DNA of 52,161 nt, taken from NCBI GenBank assembly GCA_902620895.1, contig CACNJU010000011.1, positions 1 through 52,161 of the forward strand, written 5' to 3'. The stretch comes from an uncultured Prochlorococcus sp. (GTDB lineage: Bacteria; Cyanobacteriota; Cyanobacteriia; PCC-6307; Cyanobiaceae). Below are positions 9,309 through 17,020 of this stretch, piece after piece. Numbering within the stretch: the first letter of the stretch is position 1; each line of letters starts with the position of its first letter. The notes beneath the pieces were generated by a model. The model had not been told where the DNA came from, did not search any database, and saw only the letters and a list, made by a program, of their open reading frames with translations. Both the position numbers and the translations under genes were made by a program.

Positions 9309-9671
9309 TTAATAACTTTTGCTCAATCTGCAAAAATTACCCGAAATTTCAAACAAGCCATAAAGAAGTTCACCATCCAAAATGAATCTATAATGTTCAG
9401 ATTCCAATTTATCAGAAACACTTTTAAATATTCCATGATCAATTCTTTTTACAAACCCTCTATTATCAGAAAGTTCATGTTCTATCCTAGATAACCATAC
9501 AAGTCTATGATTTGGCTGCTTAATAATTTCTATAGAAGCTTGATTTACTAAAGGTAGTTTTAAAAATTTCCAAGTTAAACAATCTATGTCATTTTCAACA
9601 AGAAAATCATAATGAATATCTAACGAGTTAGCAGAATAAACTTTATGTTCAAGCAAAACCCATTTATTCAT
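9309..9671 (-). CDS. Conserved small protein, possible LigD 3'-phosphoesterase-like fold
   Basis: This 120-residue soluble protein shows a spaced pattern like the LigD phosphoesterase (PE) domain: HYDFLVE at 20-26, then an Ile-Glu-His (IEHEL) segment near 63-68, and a C-terminal FILDGELLYGLFEI near 96-110 that matches the PE motif F-x-L-x-G-x-L-x-G. The Arg of the classical H-Y-D-x-R motif is replaced by Leu, and the first His is farther away than usual (His8 rather than about six residues upstream), so enzymatic activity is doubtful. No ligase or polymerase domain is attached. The homology is my reading of the pattern, not a search result. It is a single gene upstream of nothing obvious, 76 bases from the smc start on the same strand. 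Confidence 0.5.
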   Translation of the reverse strand: MNKWVLLEHKVYSANSLDIHYDFLVENDIDCLTWKFLKLPLVNQASIEIIKQPNHRLVWLSRIEHELSDNRGFVKRIDHGIFKSVSDKLESEHYRFILDGELLYGLFEISGNFCRLSKSY

Positions 9672-9754
9672 TATCTAATTAATAAATAAACGGAATCTAT
9701 TTTCAAAACAAAGTTGAGATAAAGATATATTTTATTAAAGATGGTTCCTGTTAT

Positions 9755-9910
9755 TTAATTACCTGCATCAGGTACAAATCTTAAAGCAATGAATAGCAAA
9801 CTTCCAGCTCCAGCGATAGCTGCAGCTATTAATCCAAAATCTGTAGGAATTGTGCGAGATGCGAAAATTAAGGATGCAAATGTAATATCCATGATGAAAT
9901 TTAAACTCAT
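9755..9910 (-). CDS. Small single-pass membrane protein (51 aa)
   Basis: The open frame reads MSLNFIMDITFASLIFASR, then a continuous hydrophobic segment (about residues 26-44, LIAAAIAGAGSLLFIALR) and ends VPDAGN. A second Met at residue 7 (base 9892) is an alternative start and would give a 45-residue protein. Neither start has a clear Shine-Dalgarno. Size and layout resemble small photosystem or NDH subunits (Ycf12/Psb30-like), but I cannot assign it. The flanks are non-coding on both sides, which makes a chance ORF less likely. Confidence 0.55.
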   Translation of the reverse strand: MSLNFIMDITFASLIFASRTIPTDFGLIAAAIAGAGSLLFIALRFVPDAGN

Positions 9911-10080
9911 TTAATAAATTCAGTAATAGCTTAACAAAACCTTCTTACAGAACAGAGTAGAAAAATAAAATGTAAATAAACTTTTATATGTTTTTATTCT
10001 TTATTAATTGAACAATTCTTTAGATAAGGGTTCCAAATTAAGAAAATAGGGTCTAATCTTAAAATAAATAAGTTTAAATA

Positions 10081-10542
10081 ATGGAGACTTACCATCCTCC
10101 CAAAGAAGTAGAAGAAAAAGAAAATAACTCTGATCTTCCTGAAAAAGAAGTTATTTCGGAAAAATGGTTACTTGAAAAAATTGACAGTTTAATACCTTTA
10201 ATAAAAGAAAAATGGCCTAACATTACACAAAAAACCCTTGAAGCCACAAAAGGAAGTATTGATGATTTAGTTGAAGTAATAGCTAGCCATAGTGGAACCT
10301 CAGTAATTGGAATAAAAAGCCAACTATTTGAAATCATTGATTCAATAAGAGAAAACAATTGGGAAATATCAGAAAAAATTGAACCTATTGAAAGTCAATT
10401 AGAAGAATTATTAGAAGAACTTAACAATACACTTAGACCAAAAATAGAAAATCCAATAAGAAAAAAACCACTATTATCTATTGCTATTGCGGCTGGTATT
10501 GGTTTACTAATAGGAACTCTCCTTAATAGTGGCAAAAAATAA
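10081..10542 (+). CDS. YqjD/ElaB-like membrane-anchored protein
   Basis: This 153-residue protein has a Glu-rich N-terminus, a central amphipathic helical region (residues 30-120) and a C-terminal hydrophobic anchor (about 132-147, LSIAIAAGIGLLIGTLL). This is the layout of DUF883-type proteins such as YqjD/ElaB, which are inner-membrane anchored and in E. coli bind ribosomes in stationary phase. The tail motif R-K-K-P-L-x-x-I-A-I-A-A-G-x-G-x-L-x-G is characteristic. The next gene, a YqjE-like holin-fold protein, overlaps or abuts it, matching the yqjD-yqjE order. Confidence 0.68.
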   Translation: METYHPPKEVEEKENNSDLPEKEVISEKWLLEKIDSLIPLIKEKWPNITQKTLEATKGSIDDLVEVIASHSGTSVIGIKSQLFEIIDSIRENNWEISEKIEPIESQLEELLEELNNTLRPKIENPIRKKPLLSIAIAAGIGLLIGTLLNSGKK

Positions 10543-10930
10543 TATGGAAAAACCAAAAAATAAAAACTTTGCTAGTACCGCTTCGAGAATTTCAGCGATC
10601 GCAAGTTCAGTAATGGATTTGCATGTAAGAATAGCTCTTCAAGAAGTAGATAGAGAAAAAAGAAGATTAATTAGTGGTGTAATATTTTTGGCAATTGGCA
10701 GTACATTATTATTATTGGTACTAATTTGCATCCATATTATTTTTTATCTTTTTCTAACGAAATATAATAACTGGAATATTGAATATAATTTATTACTCAT
10801 AATATTTATCGATTTATTTCTTGCAGGCTTAAGTTTGAAGCTTGGAGGAAAATTAACTAAAGGACCTTATCTTCCTCAAACATTAGAGGGTTTAGGCAAG
10901 ACAACAAAGGCAGTTTTAGGCAAAAAATAA
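10529..10930 (+). CDS. YqjE-like, phage holin superfamily membrane protein
   Basis: This 133-residue protein has two membrane helices, at about 48-76 and 87-107, preceded by an amphipathic helix (residues 20-45, ending REKRR). This is the pattern of the Holin_3-type/YqjE family. The GTG at 10529 overlaps the previous gene by 14 bases. An ATG at 10544, two bases after the upstream stop, is an equally good start and would remove five residues. Translational coupling with the YqjD-like gene is likely. A lytic role is not implied; the family is chromosomally widespread. Confidence 0.68.
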   Translation: MAKNNMEKPKNKNFASTASRISAIASSVMDLHVRIALQEVDREKRRLISGVIFLAIGSTLLLLVLICIHIIFYLFLTKYNNWNIEYNLLLIIFIDLFLAGLSLKLGGKLTKGPYLPQTLEGLGKTTKAVLGKK

Positions 10931-10931
10931 A

Positions 10932-12056
10932 TTACCTTATTAAGTACTTTATCCATCTACAGTCTATTCCCCCATTACTAACGGGAATTTTCAATGAAGA
11001 TTTCATTTTCAAATATTTTGTTAGTTTTGGATTTCCACTTAGCAGCCAAAATTCCCAACCTGAAAAATTGTTCTTTAGGAAGATTCCCATTTGTTTATAT
11101 AAAGAAATCAATTCATTTTCATCGCCTAATTTTTTGCCGTATGGAGGATTACATATGATTATCCCAGGTGTGCAACTTAATTGGAGTGCTAAAAAATCAT
11201 TATTTATAAGCTTAATATAATTTTCGAGTCCAGCTAATGATATGTTTAAATTCGCCTGCTCAAAAACCTTTTTATTAATTTCACATCCTATTATTTTTGG
11301 TAATTTTTCATAATTTATAATTTTATTTTTTGCCTTATTTTTTTCATTAAGATAAATATCTTTCCTAAAGTCCAACCAATTCTCAAAAAGATATACTTGA
11401 TCAATATTTATGGGAACCCCAAGGAATTGGTTGACTGCCTCAATTAAAAAAGTACCCGAGCCACACATAAAATCTATTAATGGAACTTTACCATTCCATT
11501 GAGTCATATTTATCAATCCAGAAGCTAAATTTTCTTTTAATGGAGCATTTCCAATTGCGGGTCTATAGCCTCTTTTATGTAAGCTTTCTACGCTACTTTG
11601 AAGACTGAGAATTGCCTTATTATTATTTAAATGCAGATGAATTATAAAATCAGGATCATCTAGAGAAATATTTGATCTTTTATTCCAAAATGCCTGTTGC
11701 AAATCAGTTATAGAATTTTTTACTTCAAGAGCTGTGAAATGAGTATGACTTAAAGAAGATGTTCTCCCAGTTACTTGAACATTAAACGTTTTATCAAAGT
11801 GCAACCAATTTAACCAATCAAATGAATCTCTAACCCCCGCATATAAAGATTGCTTATCATAGCAACTAAAACTTGCAATTTCTCTATAAAAACGAAAAGC
11901 TAATCTGGAATAGAAATGAACTCTATAAAAAGTTTCAAAATCACATTCAAAATTAATAAATCTTTTAAAAGCATAAATATTAAAGCCGCCTAAATTTGAA
12001 ATTTCTTCTGCTAAGGATTTCTCTAGTCCCTCCGGTGATGATGCCACTACATTCAT
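10932..12056 (-). CDS. RlmL-type RNA (guanine-N2) methyltransferase
   Basis: This 374-residue protein has an N-terminal ferredoxin-like/THUMP region (about 1-155) and a Rossmann methyltransferase domain. SAM motif I is FMCGSGTFLIEA near residue 198 and the catalytic N-P-P-Y-G lies near 303 (IICNPPYGKK). The layout matches the N-terminal half of RlmL, which makes m2G2445 of 23S rRNA; the RlmK half is absent, as in most cyanobacteria. Exact target is inferred. The stop converges on the holin-fold gene with a one-base gap. Confidence 0.85.
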   Translation of the reverse strand: MNVVASSPEGLEKSLAEEISNLGGFNIYAFKRFINFECDFETFYRVHFYSRLAFRFYREIASFSCYDKQSLYAGVRDSFDWLNWLHFDKTFNVQVTGRTSSLSHTHFTALEVKNSITDLQQAFWNKRSNISLDDPDFIIHLHLNNNKAILSLQSSVESLHKRGYRPAIGNAPLKENLASGLINMTQWNGKVPLIDFMCGSGTFLIEAVNQFLGVPINIDQVYLFENWLDFRKDIYLNEKNKAKNKIINYEKLPKIIGCEINKKVFEQANLNISLAGLENYIKLINNDFLALQLSCTPGIIICNPPYGKKLGDENELISLYKQMGIFLKNNFSGWEFWLLSGNPKLTKYLKMKSSLKIPVSNGGIDCRWIKYLIR

Positions 12057-12109
12057 ATACGATAAAACTTAGTAAAAAACTATTCAATAATCATTTTGCC
12101 TGTCAGAAT

Positions 12110-12382
12110 ATAAATGTCCAATTGGACTAGGTGATCTCAACCGATGTTTCGGACAGCGGTTCGATTCCGCTCAACTCCACTATTTGGGGTTGTAATGGTT
12201 TCGACGGGGCATAAGGAAGGTGACTGAAGCCGGCTCGGTTAGAGCAAAAACACAAATGCTAACAAAATCGTTAGTTTCTCCCGTCAAACAGCACCAGTTG
12301 CTGCTTGATCCTAAAGGAGATGGGGTTATATCAGCCTTATCAACCAAATGATACGAGGAGTCTGGAAGGACTCCACTTTTTT
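12110..12382 (+). ncRNA. ssrA: Circularly permuted two-piece tmRNA
   Basis: The acceptor (3') piece comes first: T arm AGCGG-TTCGATT-CCGCT, then CAACTCC plus A (12172-12179). A short spacer (cTATTt) follows, then the 5' piece begins GGGGTTG (12186-12192), which pairs with CAACTCC and includes the G3-U70 alanine identity pair. TGTAATGGTTTCGACGGG is the conserved tmRNA 5' region. The tag reading frame starts at GCT 12258 and ends TGA 12306-12308, encoding ANKIVSFSRQTAPVAA. Processing of the spacer would give two RNAs. The 5' boundary of the acceptor piece is approximate. The gene ends in a hairpin and T-tract. Confidence 0.95.
12357..12382 (+). terminator. Hairpin and T-tract at tmRNA 3' end
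   Basis: GGAGTC (12357-12362) pairs with GACTCC (12369-12374) around a six-base loop, followed by AC and six T residues. This may serve both as the last helix of the coding RNA piece and as the intrinsic terminator. Confidence 0.75.
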
Positions 12383-12535
12383 AAATAACTAAGAAGTTGT
12401 AATAGATAATTTATTAGTTTGTAAATATTGCTGCAAATGCTTGTATTAAAAATAATTTTTTTAATTTTATAAGTATAAATACTGAGAAGATAAGTTTTAA
12501 ATTAATTTATCTTATTAAAAATCGAATCTTACAAA

Positions 12536-12706
12536 ATGGAATCTAATAAAAAACTGAATTACTTGATAATAAATCTCAAACCAAAAGTTATTAGATTCAC
12601 TGGCGAAAAATTTCCCAATGAATTATGGAATAGTGGTTATCAAATAAAAAAAACAAGAAAATATCTAGCTAAAAATTTAATTAAATGCTTGAAAAAGGAT
12701 TTTTAG
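12536..12706 (+). CDS. Small basic hypothetical protein (56 aa)
   Basis: This open frame, too short for many gene callers, begins MESNKKLNYLIINLKPKVIR and ends CLKKDF. It is Lys-rich, with no membrane segment or signal peptide. It lies in an otherwise empty stretch after tmRNA and its 3' end overlaps the convergent aldo/keto reductase by 26 bases. I do not recognise a family; the case for it rests on open frame length in AT-rich DNA and an amphipathic-like composition. Confidence 0.4.
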   Translation: MESNKKLNYLIINLKPKVIRFTGEKFPNELWNSGYQIKKTRKYLAKNLIKCLKKDF

Positions 12707-13643
12707 GCATTTTTTTTAAACATTTTTTTGACAATTCCTGAAGTACTTTAAATTCACTTTTATTTAAATTCCAATTGAATACATTCGATACATCTATAAC
12801 TTGAGATTTTTTTCGCATTCCAACGAGCGGAATAGCTCCTTGATAACAACACCAATTAATTGCTACTTGCGCTTGGGAAACTGATCTTTGATTTGCAATT
12901 CTTTTTAAACACCTCCGCAATTCATATGTTGGTTTTTTATAGTTTTCAAATAATGCATTGCGAATAAAACTTTTTTCTTTATTTTGTTCTTTATCTGGAT
13001 CAATACAAAGTATTCCAAAGGACAAAGGACTATAAGCAAAGAAATCAATATTATTTTCGTCGCAAATTTTTTTTACCTGATATTGTTTACCTAAATCGGG
13101 AGCAAGTAAAGAAAACTGTATTTGAACACTCTTTAGGCTCTGATCTCTTTTTGCTAAGAAATTAATTAATTTGATCAATCTTTTAGGTCCTACATTTGAT
13201 AAGCCTATTTGAAAATCAAAGCCTCCATCTTTTAAATCGCAAAGATTATTTAACAGCCCTAATTCCTGCCAAGGATTGTATTTTGCAGTTGACCAATGTA
13301 ATTGCACTATATCTAATTTGTTATTAAGTCTTTCTAAACTTTTCAAAAAAGGTTTATTAAAACCTCTGTTACCTATTCTCCAGGGATAAGGTGCAAGTTT
13401 GGTTGCTACTTGAATTCTTTTTTTCTTTACTGAAGGAGTATTTAGTAAAAATTTTCCTATCAACAATTCACTTCTACCCTGAAGATTCCCAGTACCGTAA
13501 GAATCTGCAGTATCAATTAGATCGAAACCTCTTCTTAACGCTTCATTATATGTCTCACGTAAATCATCGTCATTTGTAGATTGGTAATTCCAGAAAAGTT
13601 TATTGCCCCAAGACCACGTACCTAACCCAATTCTTTTCTTCAC
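12681..13643 (-). CDS. Aldo/keto reductase family oxidoreductase
   Basis: This 320-residue protein has the AKR TIM-barrel tetrad: Asp44 and Tyr49 in FDLIDTADSYG, Lys82 in ATKLAPY and His116 in VQLHWS. The NADPH-binding end is seen in GLSNVG and the C-terminal region VAINWCCYQGAIPLVGMRK. These enzymes reduce aldehydes or ketones with NADPH; the substrate cannot be told from sequence. It belongs to the YhdN/Tas-like bacterial AKRs. The start ATG is well supported (MKKRIGLGTWSWG). It is divergent from the ParA-like gene. Confidence 0.9.
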   Translation of the reverse strand: MKKRIGLGTWSWGNKLFWNYQSTNDDDLRETYNEALRRGFDLIDTADSYGTGNLQGRSELLIGKFLLNTPSVKKKRIQVATKLAPYPWRIGNRGFNKPFLKSLERLNNKLDIVQLHWSTAKYNPWQELGLLNNLCDLKDGGFDFQIGLSNVGPKRLIKLINFLAKRDQSLKSVQIQFSLLAPDLGKQYQVKKICDENNIDFFAYSPLSFGILCIDPDKEQNKEKSFIRNALFENYKKPTYELRRCLKRIANQRSVSQAQVAINWCCYQGAIPLVGMRKKSQVIDVSNVFNWNLNKSEFKVLQELSKKCLKKMPKNPFSSI

Positions 13644-13737
13644 TAGCCAATTTAAATAAGGAACTTTATAAGGTTATCTAAAAAAATTAACTTCTTTAAA
13701 ATATTTCAAAAAATAAGTTTTAAAGCATTAAAAATCA

Positions 13738-13781
13738 ATTTCTCTTGACATTAAGAAATTATTCTCCAAAGTAAGAGAAAT
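13738..13781 (+). promoter_or_regulatory. Inverted repeat around a -35-like TTGACA upstream of the ParA-like gene
   Basis: ATTTCTCTT (13738-13746) and AAGAGAAAT (13773-13781) form a perfect 9-bp inverted repeat, 26 bases apart, directly upstream of the TTG start at 13794. A consensus -35 TTGACA (13745-13750) overlaps the left arm, but the matching -10 is poor. This could be an operator for autoregulation; that is inference. Confidence 0.4.
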
Positions 13782-13793
13782 AAAAATAAAAAA

Positions 13794-14465
13794 TTGTTCA
13801 TTACCGTTTGCGGACAAAAAGGGGGGGTAGCCAAGACCTGTACAAGTATTCACCTTGCTAGTGTTTGGCATTCTGAAGGTAAAAAAGTTTGCATAGTCGA
13901 TGCCGACAAGAATAGATCTGCTTTAGCATACGCATCAAGAGGCAATCTTCCATTTCCAGTCTTCCCCGTCAGTTCAGCTGCTAAAGCATCAAGATCATCA
14001 GAAATTGTAATAACTGATGGCCAGGCTAGCAGTGATCAAGAAGAACTTAAACACTTAGCGTATGGTTCAGATTTAGTTATCTTACCTACAACTGCAAAAG
14101 CAAGATCTGTAGAATTAACTGTTGAACTAGCAAATTTATTAAGTAATTTAAAAGTTAACCATGCTGTAGTAATAGTAAAAGTTGATTTTAGGCAGCAAAA
14201 AGCAGCGCAACAAGCCAAAACAGCTCTAGAAAATTTTGGTTTATATGTTTTTGATACATTTATACCCTTACTTTCAGCATTTGATAAAGCAGAAGCCTCG
14301 GGCAATGCTGTATTTGAAGCTGTAGACGATTTAGGCAGATCAGATCCTCGTCGAATGACGGGCTGGTCTGCTTATTGTTCAATTGCCTCACAAATTCCAT
14401 GCCTGATTTCGAAGCCCTCATCCGACACCAACAACTTAAACAACCAACAACCAATCAGCGCTTAA
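13794..14465 (+). CDS. ParA/MinD-family ATPase
   Basis: This 223-residue protein carries the deviant Walker A KGGVAKT (9-15, with signature Lys9 and P-loop Lys14) and a Walker A' IVDADKNRSAL (34-44). The third motif is VILPTTAKA near residue 96. It resembles small ParA-type ATPases rather than chromosomal Soj with an adjacent ParB; no parB is visible. The start is a TTG, because no ATG precedes the conserved FITVCGQKGG. The next gene overlaps its 3' end, suggesting a coupled membrane partner. Confidence 0.85.
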   Translation: MFITVCGQKGGVAKTCTSIHLASVWHSEGKKVCIVDADKNRSALAYASRGNLPFPVFPVSSAAKASRSSEIVITDGQASSDQEELKHLAYGSDLVILPTTAKARSVELTVELANLLSNLKVNHAVVIVKVDFRQQKAAQQAKTALENFGLYVFDTFIPLLSAFDKAEASGNAVFEAVDDLGRSDPRRMTGWSAYCSIASQIPCLISKPSSDTNNLNNQQPISA

Positions 14466-14641
14466 AAGTAGTTGATTCTCCTGATTTTCAAGAAGAAAGA
14501 AACGAAGAAAAAATAATTACAAAGTCTGGATTATTAGTTAATTTTTTTGGAGGTTTTATAGGTTCTGTTATTGGAACATTAACAATACTATTTCTTTACG
14601 TAAATGAATATCTACCAATAGAATTACTAAAACTTAAGTAG
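14399..14641 (+). CDS. Small single-pass membrane protein coupled to the ParA-like gene
   Basis: I take the ATG at 14399 (MPDFEALIRHQQLKQ), giving about 80 residues and a 67-base overlap with the ParA-like gene; an upstream in-frame TTG at 14375 would add eight residues. Residues about 45-67 form one membrane helix (LLVNFFGGFIGSVIGTLTIL). The stop TAG lies inside the left attachment-like core of the argJ array, so this gene marks the boundary of conserved chromosome. Its function is unknown; the overlap suggests it works with the ATPase. Confidence 0.65.
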   Translation: MPDFEALIRHQQLKQPTTNQRLKVVDSPDFQEERNEEKIITKSGLLVNFFGGFIGSVIGTLTILFLYVNEYLPIELLKLK

Positions 14642-14654
14642 TATATTCGCTATT
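14636..14654 (-). repeat. argJ 3'-end core copy A1
   Basis: AAGTAGTATATTCGCTATT differs by one base from the end of argJ. Read on the minus strand, it and its flank encode EINSEYTT-stop, the same last eight residues as ArgJ, although no argJ gene is attached here. Confidence 0.8.
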
Positions 14655-14710
14655 AATCTCGACATAGCGTATAAAACAAGACTATGACTGGGATCTAAAG
14701 AATTTAATTA

Positions 14711-14789
14711 GTGTCATATTGGTGTCATAAATCTTTTCGAAGCATTCAGATAGACTGCTATCACAAGACCAGTGTCATAAAAGCGTCAT
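14711..14789 (+). repeat. Paired 11-bp-spaced arm-like repeats of cassette 1
   Basis: GTGTCAT occurs at 14711 and 14722, and again at 14772 with a variant GCGTCAT at 14783. Each pair is spaced exactly 11 bases. The pairs lie 75 and 136 bases from the start of core A1. The same arrangement occurs beside core A2. Confidence 0.8.
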
Positions 14790-14890
14790 AATAGATTACA
14801 AAAAGGGATATTAATTTTATGAACGAATAATAATATTAAAGAAATAAAAAATATAATTATAAAAATGACTTTTGTATCTCTCTTAAACAA

Positions 14891-15559
14891 ATGAACCCTG
14901 AAGAATTTGCTGAGCAGGGAATTAATTTATCCATCAAGGGCGATCAATATAGAGCAATCCAACTGTTTGATAAAGCAATTAAAATCAATCCAAAACCTGA
15001 CTTTATTTACAATAGAGGTTTGGCAAAATTCTTCTCAAGTGACTTTGAAGGGGCATTAAAAGATTTTGATAGTGCAATAAATATTGATCCTAATATTTGT
15101 GATTATTATATAAAGAGAGGAGATACAAAGCAGGAATTATTAGATTGGAATGGTGCTTTAGAAGACTACAATAATGGATTAGCATTAGATCCTTTTAATA
15201 CTGATGGATGGACAAATTTAGGGAACTTATATGATCATATGGGTAATCCAGATAAAGCAATTAAGCAGTATCAAAACACATTAAATATCGATCCAAAGGA
15301 TGTTGATGCACTTTATAACCTAGGAGTTACATGGAAAAAATTAGGTAAATTAAAAAAAGCAATAAAGTGTTATGACAATGTTTTAAAAATAAATCCTCAT
15401 TATCTTCCTGCAATTACTAATCGCGCTAATTGTAAGTGGGAATTAGGAAACTATAAAAGTTCACAAAAAGACTATTCATTAGCAATCTCAATTGATAAAG
15501 AATGGGTATCTAAAGTCTTTGGGGAGATAATAAATGAGCGTCTAAATATGAAATTTTAA
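14891..15559 (+). CDS. TPR repeat protein (cassette 1, first gene)
   Basis: This 222-residue soluble protein is built of five to six tetratricopeptide repeats of 34 residues from residue 1 to about 215, with the usual spacing (W/L-G/Y-A-P). An example is NLGNLYDHMGNPDKAIKQYQ. There is no signal peptide or catalytic domain. TPRs bind other proteins; partner unknown. The start ATG is followed by NPEEFAEQGINLSIKG, the first helix. It lies about 100 bases after the second arm-repeat pair and is the first cargo gene of the cassette. Confidence 0.85.
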   Translation: MNPEEFAEQGINLSIKGDQYRAIQLFDKAIKINPKPDFIYNRGLAKFFSSDFEGALKDFDSAINIDPNICDYYIKRGDTKQELLDWNGALEDYNNGLALDPFNTDGWTNLGNLYDHMGNPDKAIKQYQNTLNIDPKDVDALYNLGVTWKKLGKLKKAIKCYDNVLKINPHYLPAITNRANCKWELGNYKSSQKDYSLAISIDKEWVSKVFGEIINERLNMKF

Positions 15560-15577
15560 ACCTAATCTATATCACTG

Positions 15578-15609
15578 ATAAAAAATAGTGACAAAGAATT
15601 TTTTTAGTT
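15578..15609 (+). terminator. Weak hairpin with T-tract between TPR genes
   Basis: TCACT and AGTGA form a five-base stem around a loop of about ten bases, followed nearby by ATTTTTTTA. The stem is short, so confidence as an intrinsic terminator is low. Confidence 0.3.
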
Positions 15610-15687
15610 TATTGAAAATAAAAATCCATATGTCATATTAGAGTACCAATAAAACAGCATTTTTTATTTGAAAGTTTCAAAAATAAT

Positions 15688-16665
15688 ATGGGCGAAGAGA
15701 ACTATTCAAAAATTATTAATAATTATGCATATGCAAAAATGTTAGATAAGATTGCCTATGCAAAATATAAATCTCATCAATACTACGAAGCAATTCTGGC
15801 CTGCAAGAAATCGAACATATCAAATCCTAATTCTTCTTATCCTTTTTATTTATTAGGTTGGATATATAAAAAACAAAAAGATTATTCATCTGGAATTTCT
15901 AGTTTTTCAAAGGCCTTAGAAATAGAAAAAATTGATGATTATTTTTTTGGAAGAGGAATATGCAAATATGAATTAAATGATTTTACAAGTGCGATAGATG
16001 ATTTTAAATATTCGATCTTCTCAGAAGGTGAATTTAAACCTAATTATTATTGGATAGCAAAATGCAAATATGAATTAAATGATTTTAAAAATGCTCTCTC
16101 AGAACTAAATAAAGCATTTAAGTTATGTGCAAAATATGATTCATTGAATAAATGGTATGAGAAAGAATATTTATTTTCACTAAGAGCGAAAATTCAATAT
16201 GAATTAGATAATTATGAAGATGTTATTAAGGATTTAAATAAAGCAATTGAGATTAATTCAGAGAATAATAATCATTTTTTACTAAGAGCAGAGGCAAAAT
16301 ATGAATTAAATGACCTTAAAGGTTCATTAGATGACCTCAATAAGTCATTTGTACTAAATTCTAAAAATGATTGTGCATGGAACTTAAAGGCATTTTTAAA
16401 AATGGAAATAGAAGATGATGAAGGCGCGATTAAAGACTTAAATAAAGCAATTGAATTAAATCCGAACTCAGATTGGTATTTCAGCACAAGAGGCATATGT
16501 AAAATTAACCAAAAATTTTATCAAAGTGCTATCGACGACTTTGACAAAGCATTAGAAATTAATCCAAATAATGAAGAAAGCAAAAAATGGAGAAATGAAT
16601 GTTACCTTCGATTAAATCAAATCAGTAGTTATTTTTATCATTATTTCTCCTTAAAACTAATTTAA
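15688..16665 (+). CDS. TPR repeat protein (cassette 1, second gene)
   Basis: This 325-residue protein consists almost wholly of TPR units, for example AIKDLNKAIELNPNSDWYF near 250. There is no signal peptide. The N-terminal region from DKIAYAKYKSHQYYEAILAC is clearly paralogous to the first gene of cassette 2 (NDIAYSKYKSREFDEAILAC), so the two cassettes carry related cargo. It ends 105 bases before core A2. Function is unknown beyond protein binding; low GC and Lys/Asn/Asp-rich coding resemble the neighbours. Confidence 0.85.
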   Translation: MGEENYSKIINNYAYAKMLDKIAYAKYKSHQYYEAILACKKSNISNPNSSYPFYLLGWIYKKQKDYSSGISSFSKALEIEKIDDYFFGRGICKYELNDFTSAIDDFKYSIFSEGEFKPNYYWIAKCKYELNDFKNALSELNKAFKLCAKYDSLNKWYEKEYLFSLRAKIQYELDNYEDVIKDLNKAIEINSENNNHFLLRAEAKYELNDLKGSLDDLNKSFVLNSKNDCAWNLKAFLKMEIEDDEGAIKDLNKAIELNPNSDWYFSTRGICKINQKFYQSAIDDFDKALEINPNNEESKKWRNECYLRLNQISSYFYHYFSLKLI

Positions 16666-16680
16666 TAAAAAACTTAATTA

Positions 16681-16789
16681 AAAATTTTATTATGTGGAAA
16701 TCAAGAGTTATAACACCGTTATATAAAATTTGAATCGCTGTAATCCCTTGCAGGGCAGTCGATTTGAATTAAGTCGTATATTCGCTATT
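16681..16789. repeat. 109-bp right-end repeat, copy next to A2
   Basis: Aligns without gaps to 18891-18999, about 86% identical. It includes TATAACACC (16709-16717), an inverted arm-like site, and ends in core A2. The main block of mismatch, at 16747-16759, is explained by an inverted 13-mer. Confidence 0.85.
16771..16789 (-). repeat. argJ 3'-end core copy A2
   Basis: AAGTCGTATATTCGCTATT is identical to the end of argJ at 18981-18999. Read on the minus strand it encodes INSEYTT followed by TAA instead of the TGA of argJ. Confidence 0.85.
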
Positions 16790-16846
16790 GATAAAAACAT
16801 AAAGGGTAAAATTTAGTCATACCAGTTATTTTCAAGGATTTAATTA

Positions 16847-16936
16847 GTGTCATATTGGTGTCATAAATCTTTTTCAAGTATGTCAAAAAGACTGCGATCA
16901 CTAAACGAGTGTCATATTGGTGTCATAAAAAAACTA
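16847..16936 (+). repeat. Paired 11-bp-spaced arm-like repeats of cassette 2
   Basis: GTGTCAT occurs at 16847 and 16858, and at 16919 and 16930. Both pairs read GTGTCATATTGGTGTCATA and both are spaced 11 bases. Distances from the start of core A2 are 76 and 148 bases. Confidence 0.85.
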
Positions 16937-17020
16937 GTTTTTTATATTATTTAAAAAATTCATTTATTGAAAAAAAATAGATTTAATTTATGATTTAACA
17001 ACTAAATCTATAAATTGAAA

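Larger units (their letters stand above)
14636..16789. mobile_element. argJ-site cassette 1 (integrase-less, TPR cargo)
   Basis: This unit is bounded by two copies of the argJ 3'-end core (14636-14654 and 16771-16789). It holds arm-like repeat pairs at its left end, two TPR genes, and a right end that is about 86% identical over 109 bases to the right end of cassette 2. No recombinase gene is present. Reading it as a satellite element is inference from the duplicated target gene end and the attP-like repeats. Confidence 0.6.
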
